Source: a virus. From it: 27,584 nucleotides of DNA. The DNA lies in IMG/VR virus record IMGVR_UViG_3300030110_001512, positions 1-27,584 of that record, one strand, 5' to 3'. This document shows positions 6,786 to 12,663 of the stretch, one piece after another (the stretch's first letter is position 1; each line of letters opens with the position of its first letter). The notes below the pieces were generated by a model. The model was not told the DNA's origin, did not search any database, and saw only the letters and a program-made list of their open reading frames with translations. A program made the translations under genes and the position numbers.

Positions 6786-7628
6786 ATGCCTAACAAACAA
6801 GATCAACACGAAAAGCTAATGAACATTATTGCTGAAGAATGTATTGTTAATACAGAAAAAATTTTAGAGTACCCTCCAGTAGCATTATCATTAGGACAAA
6901 AATCAATTAAATCAAAAGAAGGAAATATAATTGTTCCGATTCCAATAGGCACTTATGGTAACTTCAGTTTTGTACAAGCACCCCCCAAAACAAAAAAAAC
7001 ATTTTTTATATCATTATTAGCTTCTGCGTATTTAAGTGGTACTAATCATTTTGCTGGGGACATAAAAGGACATAGAAATGGAAGGTGTTTAATTCACTTT
7101 GATACTGAACAAGGCAAATGGCATTGTCAAAGAGTATTTAAAAGAGTAATAGATATGAACACTAATGTAGAACCTGGATGTTATCACACCTATGGACTTC
7201 GAACTATTTCATATAAAAGAAGAATAGAATTCATACATCATTGCTTAAAAAGTAAAATAAATAATGTAGGGCTTGTTATTATTGATGGAATTGCCGATCT
7301 TGTAAGCGATGTAAATAACTTAGAAGAATCAAATGCTTGTATTCAAAAAATTATGGAATGGTCGGCAGTATTCAATGTACATATAATAACCGTGATACAT
7401 TCTAACTTTGGTTCAGACAAGCCTACCGGACATTTAGGAAGTTTTCTTGAAAAAAAAACGGAAACTCAAATACAGCTTGAAGCAAATACAGTTAACAAAG
7501 AATGGGTTACAGTTAAATGTAGAAGAAGCAGAGGCTATTCATTTGAAACATTTAGTTTTAAAGTAAATGAAATAGGTTTACCTTGCATTGTAGATAATTT
7601 ATATGATCCTTTAGATAGTTATGATTAA
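6786..7628 (+). CDS. RecA-fold AAA ATPase (RepA/DnaB-like or RadA-like)
   Basis: 280 residues. A degenerate P-loop APPKTKKT lies at 65-72, where the usual Gly before Lys is Lys; HFDTEQGK at 104-111 and Walker B LVIID at 163-167 are followed by sensor-like TVIHSN at 202-207. The order matches RecA-fold ATPases of the AAA_25 / RepA helicase type. It probably acts in replication or recombination as a DNA-dependent motor. No separate primase or polymerase is visible. It overlaps the sigma gene by 8 nt. Whether it is a hexameric helicase or a recombination mediator is open. Confidence 0.78.
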   Translation: MPNKQDQHEKLMNIIAEECIVNTEKILEYPPVALSLGQKSIKSKEGNIIVPIPIGTYGNFSFVQAPPKTKKTFFISLLASAYLSGTNHFAGDIKGHRNGRCLIHFDTEQGKWHCQRVFKRVIDMNTNVEPGCYHTYGLRTISYKRRIEFIHHCLKSKINNVGLVIIDGIADLVSDVNNLEESNACIQKIMEWSAVFNVHIITVIHSNFGSDKPTGHLGSFLEKKTETQIQLEANTVNKEWVTVKCRRSRGYSFETFSFKVNEIGLPCIVDNLYDPLDSYD

Positions 7629-8106
7629 AAATAAAATGATATTATTATTTAAAAAAAATGAAGATTGGATAAAAATATGTCAATCATTTGGGTGCGATAA
7701 AAGAACGGCGGAGGATCTTGTACAGGAAATGTATATTAAAATTCAATTAAAACTTGAAAAAGGTTTAAATATTTATTACAATGAAAAAAACGAAATAAAT
7801 TATTATTATATTTTTAAAACTTTAAGAACAATGTTTTTAGATTTAAAACTTAAAACAAAGAATATTAAAATGCAGGAATTTAACAGTAATATTATTGAGG
7901 GGGGTATAACAGATATAAATTATATAAAAAACTATGATATTATTTTAAAAGAGCTTTCAAAAATGTATTGGTATGACCGAAAAGTTTTTGAAATTATTAA
8001 TTCAGGCGAATCAATCGCTGAATTTTCAAGAAAATCTGGAATTGCTTATCACTCCCTTTATAATACATATACTACAGTTAAAAACAAATTAAAAAAATTA
8101 CTATGA
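7621..8106 (+). CDS. Phage ECF-like RNA polymerase sigma factor
   Basis: 161 residues with two domains. Region 2 covers about 11-78: TAEDLVQEMYIKIQ (29-42) matches the core-binding helix, and YYYIFKTLRTMFLDLKLK is at the place of regions 2.3-2.4 (promoter melting and -10 reading). Region 4 covers about 107-160, with a helix-turn-helix SIAEFSRKSGIAYHSLYNTY at 131-150 and a basic end. There is no region 1 or 3, as in ECF factors. It would redirect host polymerase to phage promoters; the CGTTATATA motifs before late genes are candidate targets. Family moderately strong, targets inferred. Confidence 0.75.
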   Translation: MIKNKMILLFKKNEDWIKICQSFGCDKRTAEDLVQEMYIKIQLKLEKGLNIYYNEKNEINYYYIFKTLRTMFLDLKLKTKNIKMQEFNSNIIEGGITDINYIKNYDIILKELSKMYWYDRKVFEIINSGESIAEFSRKSGIAYHSLYNTYTTVKNKLKKLL

Positions 8107-8282
8107 AAAATGATTATTACAGAATTAAATTAGGAAACTTAATTGAGCTAATAATAAAAATTATAACATTAGGGCAAGGTAAAAGAATAGCCTCTTATAT
8201 AGCAAAGAAGGTTGGATATGAAAGTTGTAACTGCGAAAATAGGAAGGAAGCATTGAATAATTTAAAAATAAAAAGATGGTAA
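8103..8282 (+). CDS. 59-residue hypothetical protein with a CNC motif
   Basis: ATG overlaps the sigma stop (ATGA) and the frame ends seven bases into the next gene. The 59-residue product has a helical first half (KLGNLIELIIKIITLGQGKR) and a GYESCNCENRKEALNNL segment. This IxxITxGxGK...CxCxxRxxxLN pattern is familiar from many marine phages, where it is annotated as hypothetical. The tight overlap on both sides supports it. Two close Cys could bind metal as a dimer, which is inference. Confidence 0.7.
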   Translation: MKNDYYRIKLGNLIELIIKIITLGQGKRIASYIAKKVGYESCNCENRKEALNNLKIKRW

Positions 8283-8488
8283 CCAAATTAAAAAAAGATG
8301 ACTATAAAAAATGGACACAATTTCGTATGGGTGAAAAATCAGTCATTACAAAAACAGAACTTGAAATGGTTTCGTACCTCCACTCTAAATACTACAAACA
8401 TTCATATTACATACCTTGTACCTGTTCTCCCAAAACAATAAATAGATGGATAAAAGATCTTAACGTATTGTGGGAAAATGGGGATTAA
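8276..8488 (+). CDS. 70-residue hypothetical protein
   Basis: A basic protein with a WTQFRMGEKS segment, a central ELEMVSYLHSKYY helix, an IPCTCSPKTINRWIKDLN stretch and an acidic end. The CTCSPKTINRWI part looks like a small helix-turn-helix or DNA-binding element and recurs in phage replication regions, usually as hypothetical. It overlaps both neighbours. No firm function. Confidence 0.65.
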   Translation: MVTKLKKDDYKKWTQFRMGEKSVITKTELEMVSYLHSKYYKHSYYIPCTCSPKTINRWIKDLNVLWENGD

Positions 8489-8894
8489 TAAAATACATAA
8501 ATGGGAACAAGCTGTAGTTAACATTTTAAACATCATTGGGTGGGAATTAGAATGGACAGGTAAAAAGTTTGAATCTTGGGATGCTAAAGGTAAAACACCT
8601 AAAGGATTTGATTGTGTAATAGAAATGAAATTTAGGGATAAATACTATGAAGAAAAGCTATTAGAAAAATCTAAGTATGATACATTAATGAAATTACCGA
8701 AAAATATAGTAAAAATTTATTTTGTTAATGATCCTAAAGGTAATTATATGTATTGGCTAAACGAATTAAAAATGCCAAATCTTATTAAATTATATTGTCC
8801 TGACACTTCATTTTGGACAAAAAAAAGGCTTAAAAAAGAAGTTTATTTATTAAAAGAAAATCAAGCAAGTAGAATAAATTTAAATAATAATTAA
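8478..8894 (+). CDS. PD-(D/E)XK-type nuclease
   Basis: 138 residues. Glu10 in the first helix, Asp45 in KGFDCVIEMKFR and the E-x-K pair Glu49/Lys51 form the expected PD-(D/E)XK core (E...D...ExK); helix EKLLEKSKYDTLM follows as usual. Later IVKIYFVNDPKG and MYWLNEL fit the remaining strands. Such small phage nucleases serve as Holliday-junction resolvases or recombination nucleases; which applies here cannot be told. It lies between the sigma/ATPase genes and the exonuclease, so a DNA-processing role is consistent. Confidence 0.72.
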   Translation: MGINKIHKWEQAVVNILNIIGWELEWTGKKFESWDAKGKTPKGFDCVIEMKFRDKYYEEKLLEKSKYDTLMKLPKNIVKIYFVNDPKGNYMYWLNELKMPNLIKLYCPDTSFWTKKRLKKEVYLLKENQASRINLNNN

Positions 8895-8900
8895 AAAAAA

Positions 8901-8928
8901 GTTATTAAATATTTTGTTAATTAATAAA
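8901..8928 (+). repeat. 28-bp repeat, copy 1 (promoter-associated)
   Basis: This 28-bp stretch differs at one position (the fourth) from 13868-13895. It carries the -33 TTG of the promoter at 8914-8943. Confidence 0.8.
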
Positions 8929-8943
8929 AAAGTATTATATTTA
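8914..8943 (+). promoter_or_regulatory. Host-type promoter P1 (TTG-N19-TATATTTA)
   Basis: TTG at 8914-8916, a 19-nt spacer and TATATTTA at 8936-8943 match the Bacteroidetes -33/-7 promoter (TTG / TAnnTTTG) with one -7 mismatch. A second copy with the same -33 region and the same spacer lies at 13881-13910. It lies in the gap after the nuclease gene, 24 nt before the next ATG, and probably drives the exonuclease-to-MazG run. Confidence 0.72.
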
Positions 8944-8967
8944 TACTATAATTAAAAACAAATAATT

Positions 8968-9057
8968 ATGAAAAAGACATTAAAACTTATTGGAGAATTT
9001 ATTTTTGTAGTATCAATATTTGTCCTGTTCTGGGCATCACTATGGATATTTGCATAA
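8968..9057 (+). CDS. 29-residue single-span membrane microprotein
   Basis: ATG right after promoter P1 and an A-rich leader (AAAAACAAATAATT). The product, MKKTLKLIGE followed by an unbroken hydrophobic helix (about 9-29, with two Trp), looks like a minimal membrane protein. Being the first frame in the transcript supports it; the shortness lowers confidence. A role in host takeover would be a guess. Confidence 0.5.
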   Translation: MKKTLKLIGEFIFVVSIFVLFWASLWIFA

Positions 9058-9082
9058 TACAATAACAACTAAAAAAAATAAT

Positions 9083-9226
9083 ATGGTAATAGATAACCAA
9101 ATTTTTCACGCATTTCGACAAAACGAGAAAGAAATTAAAAAAGCTATTAATCTTCTAAAAAAAAATAAATTTACTATATTCGACCCACAAGGAAATAGAG
9201 TATATGAAAAAAAAAAGACAGTATAG
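9083..9226 (+). CDS. 47-residue hypothetical protein
   Basis: Start taken at ATG 9083, preceded by AACTAAAAAAAATAAT, a good A-rich ribosome site; an in-frame TTG at 9020 would read through the previous microgene and is rejected. The product has a helical, Lys-rich first half (RQNEKEIKKAINLLKKNK) and FTIFDPQGNRVYEKK, which suggests a helix plus beta-hairpin fold. Overlaps the next small gene by 23 nt. Function unknown. Confidence 0.6.
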   Translation: MVIDNQIFHAFRQNEKEIKKAINLLKKNKFTIFDPQGNRVYEKKKTV

Positions 9227-9347
9227 AAGTCAACAAGGCAGATCACCAAAGCAAAGAAAAACAAATTATAAATTAATGTTTTACTCCTTGCTTGGTCTGT
9301 TTATAACAATGTTATATATATTTTTAAAATATGGTTTTATTAATTGA
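9204..9347 (+). CDS. 47-residue basic single-span membrane protein
   Basis: The frame starts at ATG 9204 with a strongly basic N-terminus (MKKKRQYRSQQGRSPKQRK) followed by a hydrophobic helix of about residues 24-41, and ends inside the exonuclease gene (17-nt overlap). The inside-positive topology is convincing for a small inner-membrane protein. It fills what would otherwise be a 100-nt gap. Function unknown. Confidence 0.5.
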   Translation: MKKKRQYRSQQGRSPKQRKTNYKLMFYSLLGLFITMLYIFLKYGFIN

Positions 9348-10050
9348 TGCTGATTCCTTAATATTTGCTTCTTGTTATCGGTCTAAAAAAGAATCTAAAA
9401 ATATCCTGGACAAGTTTTATTCTAACATAGAAGATGCTATTGTTAAGTTTGATGAGCAGTATATGAAAATTGTAAACGACTTAGAAGAACATTTTGAAAT
9501 TAATGAAATTATTACATTCAATGGATGCAAAGGAAACTTTAGAAAACAAATAACAAAGAAGTATAAGGCTAATAGAAAAAAGCAAGATTTGCCACCGCTC
9601 CTTCACGAAATGCACGACTATGTTAAAAAGAACTATAATAGTATATATGGGTTTGGAATAGAAACCGACGATCTTGTAGCAAAATATTGGTATGAAATAA
9701 GCAATAGTATTGGGAGAGAAGAAGTAATGATAGTATCAATAGACAAGGACTATAAACAGTTTCCCTGCTTAATATATAATTATCATCATAAGCATAAAAA
9801 AATAATAGACATAAGTTTAGATGAAGCTCTATACAATTTTTACGAACAAATGATAGTAGGAGATACAGCAGACAATGTAAACTACTTTAAAGGAAAAGGA
9901 AAAGCATTTGCAAAAAAGTATTATAAGGATTGTAAAACAAAGTATCAATACACTAAACAACTATACAACTTATTTAAAGAAATATACAAAGGCAAAGCGA
10001 GACAGAAGTATGTAGAATGTTATAACCTTTTAAAATTAAGAGAAAGATGA
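9331..10050 (+). CDS. 5'-3' exonuclease (FEN / T4 RNase H-like)
   Basis: 239 residues with the FEN/PIN metal site in order: Asp6/Asp8 (LIDADS), the basic arch region FRKQITKKYKANR (about 70-82), Glu111/Asp113/Asp114 (ETDDLVAKY), Asp138/Asp140 (SIDKDYKQ) and Asp178/Asp181 (VGDTADN) before the H3TH-type KGKGKAFAKK. It would remove RNA primers or process 5' ends during phage replication. Overlaps the DnaA-like gene by ATGA. The family call is firm; the exact substrate is not. Confidence 0.88.
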   Translation: MVLLIDADSLIFASCYRSKKESKNILDKFYSNIEDAIVKFDEQYMKIVNDLEEHFEINEIITFNGCKGNFRKQITKKYKANRKKQDLPPLLHEMHDYVKKNYNSIYGFGIETDDLVAKYWYEISNSIGREEVMIVSIDKDYKQFPCLIYNYHHKHKKIIDISLDEALYNFYEQMIVGDTADNVNYFKGKGKAFAKKYYKDCKTKYQYTKQLYNLFKEIYKGKARQKYVECYNLLKLRER

Positions 10051-10523
10051 ATTTAAAGCCTATAGAAATAGCAAATAAATTAAAAGAATTTTCTGGTGTT
10101 GATCCATTTAATAAATCAAGAATACAACCAGTAATAGAAATAAGATCATTATTATGTTACTTATTAAGAGAAAAAAAACAAATGAGATGGACAGCAATAA
10201 GTAATTTTTTTATAAACAATGATAAGCCTATGAATCACGCCACAGCAATTCACGCGGTAAAAACTTATCCAATAAATAGAAATCATAATAAAAAATTAAT
10301 GGAGTATGAAAGAATGTTTAAGTTTAAAAGTGATCTAAATTATGACCAAATAGATAAAATCCATTATTTAGAAAATAAAGTAAGAAACCTAGAAAATAAA
10401 TTAGTGCATCCTTTGTTGGGTATAATAAAAAACATTCCCGAAGATAAATATGATGAAACATTAGAGTTTGTTGAAAGACTTAGAAAGGGATGGAAATGGA
10501 AAGATAAATTAAATAAAAAATAA
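10047..10523 (+). CDS. DnaA domain IV-like DNA-binding protein
   Basis: 158 residues. Residues about 30-75 show the DnaA domain IV layout: RSLLCYLLREKKQMRWTAI as the first helices and PMNHATAIHAVK (61-72) at the signature helix that in DnaA reads DHTTVxHAxxK and contacts DnaA boxes. The AAA+ ATPase part is absent. The C-terminal third is a coiled coil (IDKIHYLENKVRNLENK). It could bind a phage origin or modulate host DnaA. It follows the exonuclease with a 4-nt overlap, consistent with replication. Confidence 0.75.
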   Translation: MNLKPIEIANKLKEFSGVDPFNKSRIQPVIEIRSLLCYLLREKKQMRWTAISNFFINNDKPMNHATAIHAVKTYPINRNHNKKLMEYERMFKFKSDLNYDQIDKIHYLENKVRNLENKLVHPLLGIIKNIPEDKYDETLEFVERLRKGWKWKDKLNKK

Positions 10524-10527
10524 TAAT

Positions 10528-10731
10528 ATGAAAAAAAAAGAAATACAATTTAGAGATCCAGTAGTAGAAAGAGTAGTTGACAAATTTATTTCACGCTCTG
10601 ATACAGGTTTTAAAAAGTATGGCGTTACTATGGATAAGGACACACTATCAAAAAAAGAATGGCTTAATCATTTACAAGAAGAATTAATGGATGCTATATT
10701 ATATATACAAAAATCCAAAGAAATTTTATGA
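10528..10731 (+). CDS. Small NTP pyrophosphohydrolase-like protein (all-alpha type)
   Basis: 67 residues: RSDTGFKKYGVTM then WLNHLQEELMDAILYIQK, with Glu51, Glu52 and Asp55 as the ExxxD-type acidic cluster of all-alpha (MazG-like) nucleotide pyrophosphatases. It resembles the short phage dATP/dGTP-pyrophosphohydrolase-like family, though only half of the usual metal site is obvious. It overlaps the thymidylate-synthase homologue by 4 nt, so nucleotide metabolism is likely. Substrate unknown. Confidence 0.68.
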   Translation: MKKKEIQFRDPVVERVVDKFISRSDTGFKKYGVTMDKDTLSKKEWLNHLQEELMDAILYIQKSKEIL

Positions 10732-11483
10732 GTAGTTTTGAAAAAAAGTATAAAAAAATATTATTAGAATGTTTAAATAAAGGGGAAGAATGTTCTAATA
10801 GAACCGGTGTAAATACATTTAAGTTATTTAATAAATCATTTAATATTAATTTAAATAAAGGTTTTCCTATTGTCACAGGAAAAAAAATATTTTTTGATAA
10901 AGCCCTTGCCGAATTTAGGTGGATGTTTGAGGGTAGAACAGACATTACTTATTTAAATAATCACAATATAAGATGGTGGGATGATTATACTAGCACGAAT
11001 GATTTGGGCAAGGTTTATGGCTACCAAATAAGAAATTATAATAACAACATAGATCAAATTAAATATGTTGTTAAAGAGATTAAAAACAATTCTCGCCGTG
11101 CTATAATAAATTTATGGAATCCCAGCGATCTGCAAGATCAGGCGTTACCTTGTTGTTTTACTCAATTTAATTTTGTACGAGCAAATAATAAATTAAGTAT
11201 GAGTATAAATTTTAGAAGCTCAGATTTATTTTTAGGATTACCTTACGACATAGTTATTGGTTCTTTATTTTTAATTACAATAGCTAAAAAAACAAATTTA
11301 TTACCAAACTTTTTAGGAATTAATTTAATAGATGCACATATATATAAATCGCATATAGATCAAACATTAAAATATTGTAAAAACAAAATATATAAACTTC
11401 CTTTTTTACAAGGCAAATACGAAGACTATAATTTAATAAATTACAATTGTAATAATTATATAAAAGCGGAGTTAATTAAATAA
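10728..11483 (+). CDS. Thymidylate synthase-superfamily enzyme, likely dCMP hydroxymethylase
   Basis: 251 residues across the full ThyA fold. Matching E. coli ThyA residues: Arg25 (RTGV), Glu62, the VYGYQ segment, Arg123/Arg124 (SRRAI), catalytic Cys142 (LPCC), RSSDLFLGLPYD at 163-174, His204/Tyr206 (DAHIY). At the place of Asn177, which selects uracil in thymidylate synthases, there is Asp174 (codon GAC at 11247-11249). The same Asn-to-Asp change marks T4 dCMP hydroxymethylase (Asp179) and shifts thymidylate synthases toward dCMP. So dCMP is the more likely substrate. Pyrophosphatase-type genes lie on both sides. The superfamily is certain; the dCMP preference is inferred from one key residue. 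Confidence 0.85.
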   Translation: MSSFEKKYKKILLECLNKGEECSNRTGVNTFKLFNKSFNINLNKGFPIVTGKKIFFDKALAEFRWMFEGRTDITYLNNHNIRWWDDYTSTNDLGKVYGYQIRNYNNNIDQIKYVVKEIKNNSRRAIINLWNPSDLQDQALPCCFTQFNFVRANNKLSMSINFRSSDLFLGLPYDIVIGSLFLITIAKKTNLLPNFLGINLIDAHIYKSHIDQTLKYCKNKIYKLPFLQGKYEDYNLINYNCNNYIKAELIK

Positions 11484-11493
11484 ATTTAAAATT

Positions 11494-11592
11494 ATGAATA
11501 AAAATATGGAATACATTTTAGTATTATGGCCAGATAGTCAAGAACATTACGACAGCTCATACTTTGCATCTAAACATAGATTAACTAATTAA
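11494..11592 (+). CDS. 32-residue hypothetical microprotein
   Basis: ATG after AAATTTAAAATT, 32 codons to TAA, with a second ATG at codon 5. The product contains YILVLWPDSQEHYDSSYF; short phage proteins beginning with a similar V-x-WPxSQ segment are familiar from marine phages. It fills the gap between the hydroxymethylase-like gene and the GIY-YIG/MazG gene. Function unknown, and it may be a remnant of a longer protein. Confidence 0.45.
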   Translation: MNKNMEYILVLWPDSQEHYDSSYFASKHRLTN

Positions 11593-11600
11593 TTTTTTTA

Positions 11601-12329
11601 ATGTATTATATATACCACATTAAAGGAATCAAAATAGGTTGTACTACTAATCCTGTTGAGAGGGTAGAAAAAAAACAGGGGTATACAAATTACGACATAC
11701 TATATACAACAAATAATATACAAGAAGCTTCAGACAAAGAGTTAGAGCTACAAACTAAATACAATTATAAACAGGATAAAAAACCATATAAAGAAGTAAT
11801 TATGAATATTAAAAACAAATTTTACATAACAGACAAAACAGTTACATTAAATAATACGTTTGATAAAGATTTAACAGGATTTGAATTTCCTGATTATATT
11901 GCTTATGAGGATAAAAAAATATATTTTACAAAAGAATTAATTACTTGGATAAAAAATAATAATATTAAATCTCAAAATGATAATAAAAGATATGTATATA
12001 GAAATCCCTTTGAAAAAGCCTCTAACAATAATTTAGAAACAATATTTGATAAAATAAGAAATTGGGCTGAAGTTAGAGAAATATATAAAAAAGGCAATTC
12101 TCATACCCAATATGTTAAACTGCAAGAAGAATGTGGAGAGCTTGCAAAAGCTATATTAAATAAAGACAGATCCGAAGCCGTCGACGCTATAGGCGATATT
12201 GTAGTGGTTTTAACAAATTTAGCCTACTTTGAAGATTGCACAATTGAAGAATGCATTGAGTCAGCTTATAATGTTATTAGTAAACGCAAGGGCAAAATGA
12301 TAAATGGAACATTTGTAAAAAATAAATAA
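11601..12329 (+). CDS. GIY-YIG-like / MazG-type NTP pyrophosphatase fusion
   Basis: 242 residues. The N-terminus (about 1-62) looks like a T5orf172/GIY-YIG nuclease: MYYIYHIKGIKIGCTTNP (start YIYHI, then KIGCT), Arg21 and an acidic helix DKELELQTKYNY carrying the probable catalytic Glu. The middle (about 70-145) is not recognised. The C-terminus (about 150-242) is MazG-like: EECGE at 176-180 and EAVDAIGD at 192-199 form the metal-binding ExxE...ExxD set. It would hydrolyse NTPs or dNTPs to monophosphates. Last gene of its run before the late motif at 12346. Confidence 0.78.
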   Translation: MYYIYHIKGIKIGCTTNPVERVEKKQGYTNYDILYTTNNIQEASDKELELQTKYNYKQDKKPYKEVIMNIKNKFYITDKTVTLNNTFDKDLTGFEFPDYIAYEDKKIYFTKELITWIKNNNIKSQNDNKRYVYRNPFEKASNNNLETIFDKIRNWAEVREIYKKGNSHTQYVKLQEECGELAKAILNKDRSEAVDAIGDIVVVLTNLAYFEDCTIEECIESAYNVISKRKGKMINGTFVKNK

Positions 12330-12354
12330 ATAATTTATATTTATTCGTTATATA
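12327..12354 (+). promoter_or_regulatory. Late-motif copy 1 (CGTTATATA) before terminase
   Basis: CGTTATATA at 12346-12354 with TAAATAA starting 19 nt upstream (12327). One of five copies. Here the motif is 36 nt before the GTG of the small terminase, with an AATTAATTAATTAATA-type tract in between; the other copies lie 3-7 nt before their start codons. Confidence 0.62.
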
Positions 12355-12390
12355 GATATAGAGAATTAATTAATTAATATTTTATTAATT

Positions 12391-12663
12391 GTGGATAATA
12401 GAAAAAACAATGGTGGACATTCAACAAAAGGCTTTGCAGGAAGACCTAAAAAAGCTGATGAATTAAAGTTAATAGAAAAGCTGGATAATCTAATTGATAA
12501 CGATGAGGTTATTAAAACATTAGGTCAGCAAATCTTTAAAGGTGATTCAAGGGCAATGTCATTATACTTTGGATATAGATATGGTAAACCAAAAGAATCA
12601 GTAGATATAAACTCTAGTGAAGGTTTCAATATCAACTTCAAAGACCTTATTAAGTTTAAGTGA
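12391..12663 (+). CDS. Putative small terminase subunit, GTG start
   Basis: 90 residues, basic N-terminus with GGHSTKGFAGRPKKADE, a central helical part (LIEKLDNLIDNDEVIKTLG...GDSRAMSLYFGYRYGKPKE), and NINFKDLIKF at the end. Its place directly before the large terminase, overlapping it by 4 nt, and the GRPKK motif followed by helices fit small terminases that bind the packaging site. It is short for the family. Function is inferred mainly from context. Confidence 0.72.
   Translation: MDNRKNNGGHSTKGFAGRPKKADELKLIEKLDNLIDNDEVIKTLGQQIFKGDSRAMSLYFGYRYGKPKESVDINSSEGFNINFKDLIKFK

Noticed and set aside
9020-9082. TTG-started extension of the 9083-9226 gene
   Set aside because: It lies in another frame over the 8968-9057 microgene, and ATG 9083 has a good A-rich leader.
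9310-9330. GTTATATATA before the exonuclease gene as a sixth late motif
   Set aside because: The first base is T instead of C, the upstream box is not clear, and it lies inside a coding frame; in A+T-rich DNA this can be chance.
12361-12390. AATTAATTAATTAATA tract before the small terminase as a packaging site
   Set aside because: The position would suit a pac/cos site, but the tract is simple A/T sequence with no repeats of defined length or cohesive-end features.
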